From NCBI RefSeq assembly GCF_043290135.1, contig NC_134707.1, forward strand, positions 84,090,447 through 84,154,446: a stretch of DNA of 64,000 nt, in the 5' to 3' direction. This DNA is from Rhipicephalus microplus (Eukaryota; Arthropoda; Arachnida; Ixodida; Ixodidae). Position 1 is the first letter of the stretch; the number at the start of each line of letters is the position of its first letter. The position numbers and the translations under genes were made by a program. The notes under the pieces were generated by a model. That model was not told the origin of the DNA. It ran no database searches and saw only the letters and a program-made list of their open reading frames with translations. Positions 30,792 to 41,688 of this stretch are shown here, piece by piece.

Positions 30792-33700
30792 TCAGCGGTA
30801 GGCCACGATTCCCGTCTCGTCCAGGAACTCCACCAGGCTCCGGAGTGCTGGTAGATGGGGACGAGATGGGAACAGTAGGTGCTCTAGGGTGGTGGCAGGA
30901 AGGCCACGTCTCCGGTAGGCTGTGGTGACCCTCGAGCGTTCCTGGGCCAAGGCAGGGCAGGCACAGAGGAGGTGCACAGAGGAGGGTCTCGGGGTCGCCG
31001 CAGCGGCTGCAGGCTGGGGAGGCGCTGCATCCCTTGAGGTAGCGTCGGGCCGCAGTCCACACGCAGCCGGTTCGCAGCCGCAGCAGGTTGGCTCGTTCTC
31101 TCCTGGTTAGGCCTGCCTCAGGAAGACGCCTGGGTCCCCGCCCATTGGCCACCCTCTGGTCTGGGTGGACTGAGGCGAGGAGCTTCTTGATACGGGCCTG
31201 CGAGTAGTCTCTTACCGCCACGGTTTGGGTGATGGGGGTTCCCAGCTGATGTGCTGCCTTGGCCAGCGTGTCCGCCTCCTCGTTGCCAGCTATGCCCACG
31301 TGAGAGGGCAGCCAGTGGAAGGAGACGGACGTCCCGGCTGCTGCTAGGGCCCGATACTTGGTTGCCAGGAGACTCCCCGTGAGCCCGGCACGGCGATGGT
31401 TGGCCAGTGTCTGCAGGGCTGCCTTGCTGTCGCACAGGACTGCGACCGGTTGAGCGGGAACGTCCTCGGCCAGCAGGTCCGCCACCAGGTGTAGCCCTGC
31501 CAGCTCCGCAGCCGTCGAGCTCGCCGGGAAGGGCAGTCGGCACTGCCTGCTGATGGCCCGGGATGGGATGACGCAGGCGGCCGCCGCTGAACCGTCTGGC
31601 ATGACGGATCCGTCGGTGAAGACCTGGAGCCGTCCTGCCAGTTGCTGCTGGAGCTTGGAGACGGCGGCCTGTTGCAGTGCTGCAGCAGGTGTTCGGCGCT
31701 TGGTTACCCCGTCCAGGTGCAGGTGCACCTCAGGCGGCTGGTGGTGGGGTGGTGGAGGGGCCACCGGGACTGGCGGGTCCGGGACCATCTGGTGGTAGAG
31801 TGCACACAGACCACCCATCCGTGACCTCGGCTGGCTGCGAAGTCGCTCCAGGAGGGTTCTGCCGTCGGCGGCACGGTGTAGGCGGTCTACGTGCCCTAGA
31901 GCACGCTGGAGCATATGCAGAGACAGGGGCCACTCTCCAGCCTCGGCTAGGGTCGCTGCCACGGGGGAGTACCTGGGGAGCCCCAGGATGGCCCTCACTG
32001 CTCTCCTGTGATGTCCCTCCAGGTCCAGTCTCCTGGCAGGCGTCAGGTCCACCAGTGAAAAGGCGTATAGCAGGACTGAGGACGCTGAAGCCTGGTTGAG
32101 TCGAAGCGCCAGCTTGGTCGAGCAGCCATGTCCACGCTGCTGCAGCTTGCTGATGGCTCCCTGGACTCGCCGTACTTGTGTGCAGGCGACCTTGGCAGCT
32201 GGGACCCAGGTGAGACGGTGGTCGATGGTGAGCCCCAGGTACTTCACTGTCAGCTTCCAAGGCAGGTTGCGGTTGCCCACTCTCAGCTGCTTCACGTAGC
32301 GTCGTGCTGCGGCCAGCGGGTGGATCAGCAGGGCCTCGGTCTTGGTTGCGGAGACCTTGAGTCCAATGCCACTCAGGTAGGCGGACACCGCATCCAGGGC
32401 CGCCTGCAGTGACGTCCTGATGGCTGGAATGGACCGCCTTGGTCCCCGGGCCCAGAGTGCCACGTCGTCGGCGTAAACAGAGCAGCGGGCCGCGAATCTG
32501 GTGCCTGTCGGAAGAGAAGCGGGGAGTCCAGCCATCGCCAGGTTGAACAGGAAGGGGCTCAGCACGGAGCCCTGTGGTACACCTGCGGTGATGTCTCTGG
32601 GTTTGCTGGTCTCCTTGCCAACTCGAACCCGAAAGGTCCTGCCGGTCAGGAAGGCAGTCACAAAGCTGCGGAGGCACCCGTGAACGCCAAGTCGGTCCAG
32701 AGACGTCTCGACGACCTCGTGTGGGAGACTGTCAAAGGCACTCTCCACGTCCAGCAGGAGCAGCATGGCCACGTCACCACAGCTCTTGGCATCCTCAAGG
32801 GTGGCGACGACGTCGGAAATGGAATCAGCTGTGCACCGGTGGCGCCTGAAGCCAGTCAGTTGTTCCGGGAAGAACTCGAGTTGGCCAGCAATCCACTCAA
32901 GTCGCTCCAAGGCCACCTTCTCCAGCACCTTGCAGGGAGCCGAGGTGAGAGAGACTGGCCTGTACGAGGAGAGTGCCATGGCTTCTTCCGGGGCTTCAGG
33001 ATCGGGGCGACGACCGCAGTGCGCCATGACTCCGGTAGGACCCCACTGCTCCAGACGTCGTTGTAGTACTCGAGCAGGTGCTGGCGGCCAGCTCCGTCCA
33101 GGTTACGGAGCATCTGGAAGGTGACACCATCAGCTCCCGGGGCACTTCGTCTTTTCGATCCTGCAAGGGCAGCCTCCAACTCGTGTTTCCTGATTGGTCC
33201 GCAGCACAGCTCTTGTACTTCTGCAGCTGTCCACCCAGGATGGTGGCAAGTGTCAGGATACTGCAGCGCAGCAAGGGGAGGTGCAGCAGGCAGCTGGGCA
33301 ATGTCCCTCGCAGAAAACTGGTCGGCCAGCTGTTCTGCCTGGTCCGCTGCCTGGATGGAAAGGTGGACGGCCAGGGACAGCACTTGGTTGAACGGCCGTG
33401 GCACCATCAGCAGGCACTTCAGCAGGCGCCAGGCCTTGGTGCCATCCCGTGATCGGTCGATGGAGGTGCAGACGCCCACCCAGCCCTGCTTCCTGCGCGC
33501 TCGGGCGTGGCGTCTGCAGGCGGCGTCGACCTTCCGGAACGCTGTCCAGAGCTCTGGTTGTCTCTTCTTCAGAGCCTGACGTTCTGCCCGCCTCCGTGCT
33601 GCTCTCAAGGCTAGGTGCCGGATGTCTGGAACAGGCTGCCCTTGCTGCGCCTTAACAGCGACAGTTGCAGTCCGTGCACTGTCAGCCACCAGCTGCATGA

Positions 33701-34526
33701 GGTCCTTGTCACCGGTGTCCTGCCTGAGCAGCTGCCGGTACACCCGCCAGTCTACCACCCGGTACTCTCGATCCCTGGGGGCCTTGCCTCGGTAAGGGGT
33801 GAGAAGGATGGGCAGGTGGTCCGAGCCCCAGGTGTCCGGGAACGGTGTCCAGGCGTACCGGCAACCCTCCGTAGCCACGCTGAGGTCTATGGCTGTGGTG
33901 GTGCTGTTTGCTCCGCGACGCAGGTAGGTGACGGCCCCTGTGTTCAGGATCACCAGGCCCAGCTGCAAGAGGACGTCTCGCACCTCTCGTCCTCGTACAT
34001 CGGTCCTGCGGCCGCCCCAAGCTGGATGGTGAGCGTTGACGTCTCCACACAGCAGGAAGTCCTTCCCTAGTTGGTGCGCAAGCTGCCGAAGACACCCGGG
34101 GTCCCAAGGTTCCTTTGGTCTGATGTAGACGCTGGCCACCGCAGTGTCAACACCGTCGAGGCGGACCCGGACGGCGCAGCACTCGAAGGGCCCTCCGGCC
34201 AGGTCGGCCACGAATACCTCCGCCTGCAGCAGGTCCCGCTTGACGTAGATGGCACAGCGGGAAGGTCCTTGTGGGTGGTTGTCGTCCAGGCAAGGGGCAG
34301 CACTGCAGTCGGTCAGGGTGCAGCTCGTCCGGCTGCTGTAGCCGACGTAGCCTGGAAGTCGGAGCTGCTCTGTCTGGGCGTAGACCTCCTGGAGTGCAAG
34401 GACGTCATAGTCGTTGTGGAGCAGGTGTTGTGCGAGGTCGTCTCTCCGTGGTCCCAGCCAGTGGGCGTTCCACTGGAGGACGCTCGGGCGTCGGGGCTGA
34501 CGTTGCCTGGTGGGAGGACTAGCCAT
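30792..34526 (-). pseudogene. LINE ORF2 (EN-RT-RNase H), copy 2, two frameshifts
   Basis: The product aligns with the intact ORF2 of copy 3. Endonuclease motifs (QWNAHW, GDVNAHH, SDHLPI) are in the first open part, 32856-34571. A one-base deletion at about 32982 (CTTCTT for CTTTCTT on the plus strand) breaks the frame just before the reverse transcriptase. RT (DVESAFDSL, YADDVALW) and RNase H (TDGS, SHVGIAGNEEAD) are open at 30739-33027. A second lesion at about 30975-30984, where GCACAGAGGA has been locally duplicated for a net gain of 4 bp, removes the C-terminal zinc motif and shifts the last ~60 codons. Confidence 0.9.
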
Positions 34527-36513
34527 GCTGGTTGTTCTGTTGCCAAGCCCCTGCCTGCAGGCAGATGGCACGAAGCGGGTGCTCTTGTGGAAGCAAGGCA
34601 GCGACTGCCTGCAAGGAGAGCAGAAGGGGGCCCAGAAGTTGTTCCACTAGAAGTGTCGGGGCAGGGGTCTCAGCAGTCTGGGCCCTGGGAGTGGCGGTTG
34701 CGGGTGTGCAGACTTGAGCAGGAGGTCGGTCAACGGGAGCGGCTGGGGTAGCAGGCTCAGCTGGAGTGTTGGTTGCAACTGCAGGGGTTGGCCGGCGGAG
34801 GTTGCGTGGTGCTGGGGTTGGTCTGGCTGATGCCGCGTGGCCCTTCACTGCACTGGCATAGGACCGAACCTCCCTCGTCTCTTCCCTCACAACTGCCGCG
34901 ACTGCTCGTCTTGAGAGGGCTGTGGTCGAAGAGGCCATGATGGTAGCCACTCGTCTCTGCTCCTGCCAGCGAGGACAGTCTGGTGTGTCAGCACGATGAG
35001 GGCCCCCGCAGTTCACACAACGGAGATGCTGGCAGTCCGACTCTCCTGGGTGAGACCGGCCGCAACGGATGCAGCTGTCTGGCCAGTTGCAGGTCTCCCT
35101 CACGTGGCCGTACCGGCCACACTGCCTACACTGGAGTGGCCGTGGTCTGGCTGGTCGGACTGGGAAGCGTACTCGGAACAGTGTCACGTGGTCTGGGGGA
35201 ACTGGGCCCTCGAAGCGCAGCGTGACGGTTCGGCCTTCTCTAGATGCCGAAAGGACCCGTACAGCCGACTGGAGTCCGGACAGCAAGTTCTCGTCGGCAG
35301 CGTCGCCGTCCACACCGTGGAGGAATCCAATACTGGTTCGGCGGTCTGCAGGCTGCCTGGCGGTCACTGGTATGCCCTTGAGCTCTGTGAGGGCCAAGAG
35401 CTTGACAAGGCATTCCTGGGAACTCACGTCCACTGCTACCACGTTGCGGTGTTGGTTCACCCGGATCGCAGCGACTCCCGGGTGCAGCGAGAGTGCCTGG
35501 GCTATGGTCAGTCTGGGGCAGTTCCGGAACGAGCCTCCAGCAGAAGCAGGCCGGTAGAGCACTGTCCCCTTCACCGCAGGGTCTACAGGAAGGGCTGCTG
35601 ATGTCAGGTTCCTGGTACGACGAAGGGCAGCCTTAGAGCGAACTGTCTGGAATCCCTCATGGTCAACTGTCTCAGTGGTAGGGGCAGCTGCACGTCTGAG
35701 GGCAGTATGGGGCGTGGGGGATGGCCCCGTGGTTGTGGTCTGCTTGCACTGGCTCCCAGAAGAGGGTGGGGAAACCGCTGCACTCTGCAAGGCTGGTACA
35801 GTCCTCCTCCTACGCCGATTCCTGTTCCTCTTCCTCCGAGGTTTCCCAGTGGTGTTGGCACTTGTGTCATCCTTCAGGAAAGCCGCGGCAGGGTGAGGGG
35901 ACACGGTCTCGTGGTGAGGTGCTTCGTCCATTTCTTCAGGAGCATCAATGGCAGGTACGCCTGGAGGGCCCGTGGCCACAGTAGAGGGGTCCACTTGGAT
36001 CACCGAGGCCACCCCAGTCGTAGTGCTGCTTGCAGAACTGTCGATAGAATCCTCGGTGTGTTGGGAGTCATAGGACAGCCGAGAATCCGAGCTGTCGGCA
36101 CTGCTGTTACTCTCTCCTTGAGGATTGCCTTGGGCCAGCTTGCGCCGTGTGTCCGCTTCATCGTCGCTGCTATCCTGAGGGCGGGGACGCTTCCGTGACG
36201 CGGACATGTCCATCTCCTCTTCAGCAGCAGGGGCACTGGTACACATGGCGTCTCCGCGCGAGGCCTGCGACAAACGACGAACAGCGTCTGCGGCAGCAGT
36301 CTTCCATGCCATGACCATGTTGTCTCTGGACTCCTGTAGAGTCCAAGATTGCAGGCTTTCCAGCTGGACGAATGGAATGCCACCAAAACTTGCGCCACGT
36401 TTGTGCCTGGGGTTTCGCACAGGTCGGGCCGGCAGTGCTCCTGGCGGCGGCATCATAGCTTGCGCTAGTGCCTTCGCATCCTCGGAAGGTCTGTACCTAT
36501 CCTGGTCGTCCAT
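34519..36513 (-). CDS. LINE ORF1, RNA-binding gag-like protein, copy 2
   Basis: 664 aa if started at MDDQDRYRPSED (36513); the frame is open 15 codons further upstream, to a Met at 36558. It has an acidic/Ser-rich N-terminal half, an Arg-rich stretch (RKRNRNRRRRR) near residue 230, and three zinc knuckles at about residues 460-515 of types CX2CX4HX4C, CX2CX3HX5C and CX2CX3HX6C, followed by a Pro/Ala/Thr-rich tail and a Leu-rich C-terminus. Proteins of this kind coat element RNA. Its stop codon overlaps the ORF2 start. Confidence 0.88.
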   Translation of the reverse strand: MDDQDRYRPSEDAKALAQAMMPPPGALPARPVRNPRHKRGASFGGIPFVQLESLQSWTLQESRDNMVMAWKTAAADAVRRLSQASRGDAMCTSAPAAEEEMDMSASRKRPRPQDSSDDEADTRRKLAQGNPQGESNSSADSSDSRLSYDSQHTEDSIDSSASSTTTGVASVIQVDPSTVATGPPGVPAIDAPEEMDEAPHHETVSPHPAAAFLKDDTSANTTGKPRRKRNRNRRRRRTVPALQSAAVSPPSSGSQCKQTTTTGPSPTPHTALRRAAAPTTETVDHEGFQTVRSKAALRRTRNLTSAALPVDPAVKGTVLYRPASAGGSFRNCPRLTIAQALSLHPGVAAIRVNQHRNVVAVDVSSQECLVKLLALTELKGIPVTARQPADRRTSIGFLHGVDGDAADENLLSGLQSAVRVLSASREGRTVTLRFEGPVPPDHVTLFRVRFPVRPARPRPLQCRQCGRYGHVRETCNWPDSCIRCGRSHPGESDCQHLRCVNCGGPHRADTPDCPRWQEQRRVATIMASSTTALSRRAVAAVVREETREVRSYASAVKGHAASARPTPAPRNLRRPTPAVATNTPAEPATPAAPVDRPPAQVCTPATATPRAQTAETPAPTLLVEQLLGPLLLSLQAVAALLPQEHPLRAICLQAGAWQQNNQHG

Positions 36514-37742
36514 GATCGTGCAAGGGAGCTGACTGAGGTCTGTCGGTTGTGCACGCACTCACCCGCAAACACTCACTCGCGTGCACACACACACTTTCGC
36601 TTACACCACTAGTTGGCAGAGTTCTGGAAGGAAACACTTCTCGGCAGAGCCGGTGGTTATTGTGAGGGGAAAAGCACTGGTTAGTCACTGAACTCACTAC
36701 ACGTAATGTAGTGCACTAAAAAAAAAAAAAACGAGCACGCTACTATACACGCTACCCAGAGGCAAAAAACACGCACTTGAGTGGAAGGCAAGAACGCAAA
36801 CAAGCACACACACAAGGGCTAAAAACGAGTCAAGTAAACGCTGGCACAAGGCACACTTGCTAGGAGTAGTCAAACACCAACGGTACTCACACTAAAAGCA
36901 GCCGAGAGGCACCAGAACACACTCCCGATAAGTAAAAAGCGCCCTGTAGTAAGCTCTGCAGAACACTTTGAGAGAGGGAAAAAAAAAACACACACACACG
37001 AAGAAGGCTAGGCTGAAAGAAAACAGCGCACGGGGTCCTGAAAAGAAAGCGCACACGCCCACCTGAAGAAAAGATAACGCTAGGCAGAAAGCACACTCGC
37101 GATACCTGATCAAAAACCCGCCTTACTTGTGCTATCAGTAGCTCGAGAACACGCGCTGAAAGTAAACAAGCCTTAGCAGCCCGCGCTACGTCACTAGAAA
37201 CACAAGAACAGGGCACGCGGGTTAAAAGTAACTAGCAGCTAGTGACTGTTAAAGAGCCTGAAAAGAAAAGTCAAGCTCGTTCCTAAAGATTGCTAGCGTT
37301 CCTAAAAACAAACACTCGCGTTTCTGCAAAAAAACGAAGTCTGAAAGGAAAGTAAGACCGCACGTGTTCGAGACCGCTGTCGTCACACGCGGTGCGATGA
37401 GCCGCGCTAGTCGCTACACTCACTAGTCGAGCACAAGAAACCGCAACAGTAATAAAGAATCACTCACCAACCAGTCGATGCAGGCTAGAAGGCAGTGGCC
37501 GAAATTCTATGTCGGTTATCTAGAGAAAAGGCACAGGGCACACGCGTTGAACCACGGGCACGGCGGTGCTAGCGGCGCGCGCGAGTACGGACAGCGTACT
37601 CGCACGAAGCACCGGTGAAGCGACCGCACTCCTCGGTGGACAACGCACGCCCGGCGCGAAGCACGAGTCACGAGACCAACAGCTGAGGAGCGCGCGTAAA
37701 CACGACCTTCCCCTTCGGCTGCCGAAACGGCTCTCCGGCTCT
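36514..37742 (-). other. LINE copy 2 5' UTR
   Basis: About 1.2 kb with no credible gene. It contains A-runs and CA-rich stretches. The 5' terminus, read on the minus strand, is AGAGCCGGAGAGCCG followed by the short palindrome TTCGGCAGCCGAA. GGTCGTG, a perfect match to the extended DPE heptamer, lies at 37701-37707 (minus), 36 nt from the element end; an internal Pol II promoter is expected for this class, but the spacing is not the canonical +28. Confidence 0.6.
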
Positions 37743-37762
37743 GAACGCGTCGCGTGTGGTCG
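37743..37762 (+). repeat. 20-bp unit fragment between LINE copies 2 and 3
   Basis: GAACGCGTCGCGTGTGGTCG is unit sequence from the promoter-proximal region. Its first 14 bp are the right target duplication of copy 2 and its last 10 bp (CGTGTGGTCG) are the left target duplication of copy 3, so the two duplications overlap by four bases. Confidence 0.9.
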
Positions 37763-37956
37763 TGGTGGTGGTAGTGGTTAGAAGATGAGAAAAGGCACCT
37801 AATTTCTGCAACCCGGTCGGGAGCACGGCGCAGTGCCTGCGGGGAAGGGAAAAAGGGAGAAAAGTGGAAAGAAGAGGAAAGATTAATTGAGCAGTGGAGC
37901 GGTCGTCATCAACAGAAGCAGCAGTCCAGAAGCAAAGGTAGGCAAGGGCCCCATCC

Positions 37957-40900
37957 TCAGCGGTAGGCCACGATTCCCGTCTCGTCCAGGAACTCCACCA
38001 GGCTCCGGAGTGCTGGTAGATGGGGACGAGATGGGAACAGTAGGTGCTCTAGGGTGGTGGCAGGAAGGCCATGTCTCCGGTAGGCTGTGGTGACCCTCGA
38101 GCGTTCCTGGGCCAAGGCAGGGCAGGCACAGAGGAGGTGCTCGAGGGTCTCGGGGTCGCCGCAGCGGCTGCAGGCTGGGGAGGCGCTGCATCCCTTGATA
38201 TAGCGTCGGGCCGCAGTCCACACGCATCCGGTTCGCAGCCGCAGCAGGTTGGCTCGTTCTCTCCTGGTTAGGCCTGCCTCAGGAAGACGCCTGGGTCCCC
38301 GCCCATTGGCCACCCTCTGGTCTGGGTGGACTGAGGCGAGGAGCTTCTTGATACGGGCCTGCGAGTAGTCTCTCACCGCCACGGTTTGGGTGATGGGGGT
38401 TCCCAGCTGATGTGCTGCCTTGGCCAGCGTGTCCGCCTCCTCGTTGCCAGCTATGCCCACGTGAGAGGGCAGCCAGTGGAAGGAGACAGACGTCCCGGCT
38501 GCTGCTAGGGCCCGATACTTGGTTGCCAGGAGACTCCCCGTGAGCCCGGCACGGCGATGGTTGGCCAGTGTCTGCAGGGCTGCCTTGCTGTCGCAAAGGA
38601 CTGCGACCGGTTGAGCGGGAACGTCCTCGGCCAGCAGGTCCGCCACCAGGTGTAGCCCTGCCAGCTCCGCAGCCGTCGAGCTCGCCGGGAAGGGCAGTCG
38701 GCACTGCCTGCTGATGGCCCGGGATGGGATGACGCAGGCGGCCGCCGCTGAACCGTCTGGCATGACGGATCCGTCGGTGAAGACCTGGAGCCGCCCTGCC
38801 AGTTGCTGCTGGAGCTTGGAGACGGCGGCCTGTTGCAGTGCTGCAGCAGGTGTTCGGCGCTTGGTTACCCCGTCCAGGTGCAGGTGCACCTCAGGCAGCT
38901 GGTGGTGGGGTGGTGGAGGGGCCACCGGGACTGGCGGGTCCGGGACCATCTGGTGGTAGAGTGCACAGAGACCACCCATCCGTGACCTCGGCTGGCTGCG
39001 AAGTCGCTCCAGGAGGGTTCTGCCGTCGGCGGCACGGTGTAGGCGGTCTACGTGCCCCAGAGCACGCTGGAGCATGTGCAGAGACAGGGGCCACTCTCCA
39101 GCCTCGGCCAGGGTCGCTGCCACGGGGGAGTACCTGGGGAGCCCCAGGATGGCCCTCACTGCTCTCCTGTGATGTCCCTCCAGGTCCAGTCTCCTGGAAG
39201 GCGTCAGGTCCACCAGTGGAAAGGCGTATAGCAGGACTGAGGACGCTGAAGCCTGGTTGAGTCGAAGCGCCAGCTTGGTCGAGCAGCCATGTCCACGCTG
39301 CTGCAGCTTGCTGATGGCTCCCTGGACTCGCCGTACTTGTGTGCAGGCGACCTTGGCAGCTGGGACCCAGGTGAGACGGTGGTCGATGGTGAGCCCCAGG
39401 TACTTCACTGTCAGCTTCCAAGGCAGCTTGCGGTCCCCCACTCTCAGCTGCTTCACGTAGCGTCGTGCTGCTGCCAGCGGGTGGATCAGCAGGGCCTCGG
39501 TCTTGGTTGCGGAGACCTTGAGTCCGATGCCACTCAGGTAGGCGGACACCGCATCCAGGGCCGCCTGCAGTGACGTCCTGATGGCTGGAATGGACCGCCT
39601 CGGTCCCCGGGCCCAGAGTGCCACGTCGTCGGCGTAAACAGAGCAGCGGGCCGCGAACCTGGTGCCTGTCGGAAGAGAAGCGGGGAGTCCAGCCATCGCC
39701 AGGTTGAACAGGAAGGGGCTCAGCACGGAGCCCTGTGGTACACCTGCGGTGATGTCTCTGGGTTTGCTGGTCTCCTTGCCAACTCGAACCCGGAAGGTCC
39801 TGCCGGTCAGGAAGGCAGTCACGAAGCTGCGGAGGCACCCGTGAACGCCAAGTCGGTCCAGAGACGTCTCGACGACCTCGTGTGGGAGACTGTCAAAGGC
39901 ACTCTCCACGTCCAGCAGGAGCAGCATGGCCACGTCACCACAGCTCTTGGCATCCTCAAGGGTGGCAACGACGTCGGAAATGGAATCAGCTGTGCACCGG
40001 TGGCGCCTGAAGCCAGTCAGTTGTTCCGGGAAGAACTCGAGTTGGCCAGCAATCCACTCAAGTCGCTCCAAGGCCACCTTCTCCAGCACCTTGCAGGGAG
40101 CCGAGGTGAGAGAGACTGGCCTGTACGAGGAGAGTGCCATGGCTTTCTTCCGGGGCTTCAGGATCGGGGCGACGACCGCAGTGCGCCATGACTCCGGTAG
40201 GACCCCACTGCTCCAGACGTCGTTGTAGTACTCGAGCAGGTGCTGGCGGCCAGCTCCGTCCAGGTTACGGAGCATCTGGAAGGTGACACCATCAGCTCCC
40301 GGGGCACTTCGTCTTTTCGATCCTGCAAGGGCAGCCTCCAACTCGTGTTTCCTGATGGGTTCGCAGCACAGCTCTTGTACTTCTGCAGCTGTCCACCCAG
40401 GATGGTGGCAAGTGTCAGGATACTGCAGCGCAGCAAGGGGAGGTGCAGCAGGCAGCTGGGCAATGTCCCTAGCAGAAAACTGGTCGGCCAGCTGTTCTGC
40501 CAGGTCCGCTGCCTGGATGGAAAGGTGGACGGCCAGAGACATCACTTGGTTGAACGGCCGTGGCACCATCAGCAGGCACTTCAGCAGGCGCCAGGCCTTG
40601 GTGCCATCCTGTGATCGGTCGATGGAGGCGCAGACGCCCACCCAGCCCTGCTTCCTGCGCGCTCGGGCGTGGCGTCTGCAGGCAGCGTCGACCTTCCGGA
40701 ACGCTGTCCAGAGCTCTGGTTGTCTCTTCTTCAGAGCCTGATGTTCTGCCCGCCTCCGTGCTGCTCTCAAGGCTAGGTGCCGGATGTCTGGAACAGGCTG
40801 CCCTTGCTGCGCCTTAACAGCGACAGTTGCAGTCCGGGCACTGTCAGCCACCAGCTGCATGAGGTCCTTGTCACCGGTGTCCTGCCTGAGCAGCTGCCGG

Positions 40901-41688
40901 TATACCCGCCAGTCTACCACCCGGTACTCTCGATCCCTGGGGGCCTTGCCTCGGTAAGGGGTGAGAAGGATGGGCAGGTGGTCCGAGCCCCAGGTGTCCG
41001 GGAACGGTGTCCAGGCGTACCGGCAACCCTCCGTAGCCACGCTGAGGTCTATGGCTGTGGTGGTGCTGTTTGCTCCGCGACGCAGGTAGGTGACGGCCCC
41101 TGTGTTCAGGATCACCAGGCCCAGCTGCAAGAGGACGTCTCGCACCTCTCGCCCTCGTACATCGGTCCTGCGGCCGCCCCAAGCTGGATGGTGAGCGTTG
41201 ACGTCTCCACACAGCAGGAAGTCATTCCCTAGTTGGTGCGCAAGCTGCCGAAGACACCCGGGGTCCCAAGGTTCCTTTGGTCTGATGTAGACGCTGGCCA
41301 CCGCAGTGTCAACACCGTCGAGGCGGACCCGGACGGCACAGCACTCGAAGGGCCCTCCGGCCAGGTCGGCCACGAATACCTCCGCCTGCAGCAGGTCCCG
41401 CTTGACGTAGATGGCACAGCGGGAAGGTCCTTGTGGGTGATTGTCGTCCAGGCAAGGGGCAGCACTGCAGTCGGTCAGGGTGCAGCTCGTCCGGCTGCTG
41501 TAGCCGACGTAGCCTGGAAGTCGGAGCTGCTCTGCCTGGGCGTAGACCTCCTGGAGTGCAAGGACGTCATAGTCGTTGTGGAGCAGGTGTTGTGCGAGGT
41601 CGTCTCTCCGTGGTCCCAGCCAGTGGGCGTTCCACTGGAGGACGCTCGGGCGTCGGGGCTGACGTTGCCTGGCAGGAGGACTAGCCAT
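37957..41688 (-). CDS. LINE ORF2 polyprotein (EN-RT-RNase H), copy 3, intact
   Basis: About 1243 aa from the MASPP start at 41688, whose ATG overlaps the ORF1 stop. The endonuclease has Asn20, Glu47, GDVNAHH near 161-167 and SDH near 235-237. The RT has Asp592 in LLLDVESAFD, GVPQGS near 648 and YADD near 684. RNase H has a complete catalytic set: Asp in TDGS (about 971), Glu in AAELAG (about 1007), Asp in CDSKAAL (about 1032), His in SHVGIAG and Asp in NEEAD. The C-terminal zinc motif is CSRCGD...HLLCAC (about 1172-1188). It nicks target DNA and reverse-transcribes element RNA there. Confidence 0.94.
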   Translation of the reverse strand: MASPPARQRQPRRPSVLQWNAHWLGPRRDDLAQHLLHNDYDVLALQEVYAQAEQLRLPGYVGYSSRTSCTLTDCSAAPCLDDNHPQGPSRCAIYVKRDLLQAEVFVADLAGGPFECCAVRVRLDGVDTAVASVYIRPKEPWDPGCLRQLAHQLGNDFLLCGDVNAHHPAWGGRRTDVRGREVRDVLLQLGLVILNTGAVTYLRRGANSTTTAIDLSVATEGCRYAWTPFPDTWGSDHLPILLTPYRGKAPRDREYRVVDWRVYRQLLRQDTGDKDLMQLVADSARTATVAVKAQQGQPVPDIRHLALRAARRRAEHQALKKRQPELWTAFRKVDAACRRHARARRKQGWVGVCASIDRSQDGTKAWRLLKCLLMVPRPFNQVMSLAVHLSIQAADLAEQLADQFSARDIAQLPAAPPLAALQYPDTCHHPGWTAAEVQELCCEPIRKHELEAALAGSKRRSAPGADGVTFQMLRNLDGAGRQHLLEYYNDVWSSGVLPESWRTAVVAPILKPRKKAMALSSYRPVSLTSAPCKVLEKVALERLEWIAGQLEFFPEQLTGFRRHRCTADSISDVVATLEDAKSCGDVAMLLLLDVESAFDSLPHEVVETSLDRLGVHGCLRSFVTAFLTGRTFRVRVGKETSKPRDITAGVPQGSVLSPFLFNLAMAGLPASLPTGTRFAARCSVYADDVALWARGPRRSIPAIRTSLQAALDAVSAYLSGIGLKVSATKTEALLIHPLAAARRYVKQLRVGDRKLPWKLTVKYLGLTIDHRLTWVPAAKVACTQVRRVQGAISKLQQRGHGCSTKLALRLNQASASSVLLYAFPLVDLTPSRRLDLEGHHRRAVRAILGLPRYSPVAATLAEAGEWPLSLHMLQRALGHVDRLHRAADGRTLLERLRSQPRSRMGGLCALYHQMVPDPPVPVAPPPPHHQLPEVHLHLDGVTKRRTPAAALQQAAVSKLQQQLAGRLQVFTDGSVMPDGSAAAACVIPSRAISRQCRLPFPASSTAAELAGLHLVADLLAEDVPAQPVAVLCDSKAALQTLANHRRAGLTGSLLATKYRALAAAGTSVSFHWLPSHVGIAGNEEADTLAKAAHQLGTPITQTVAVRDYSQARIKKLLASVHPDQRVANGRGPRRLPEAGLTRRERANLLRLRTGCVWTAARRYIKGCSASPACSRCGDPETLEHLLCACPALAQERSRVTTAYRRHGLPATTLEHLLFPSRPHLPALRSLVEFLDETGIVAYR

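Larger units (their letters stand above)
30594..37742 (-). mobile_element. LINE copy 2, full length, ORF2 frameshifted
   Basis: 7149-bp element on the minus strand, 3' end at 30594 (ACC repeats read on the minus strand), 5' end at 37742. It is flanked by GAACGTGTCGCGTG (30580-30593) and GAACGCGTCGCGTG (37743-37756), a 14-bp target duplication with one mismatch. ORF1 is open and ORF2 has two frameshifts. The copy is very similar to copy 3; the largest difference is about 50 bp in the 5' UTR (near 36950-37000) that copy 3 lacks. Confidence 0.92.

Noticed and set aside
36887..37216. 109-aa ORF in the LINE copy 2 5' UTR
   Set aside because: The matching ORF is cut short in copy 3 by a ~50-bp deletion and has low-complexity Phe/Ser composition.
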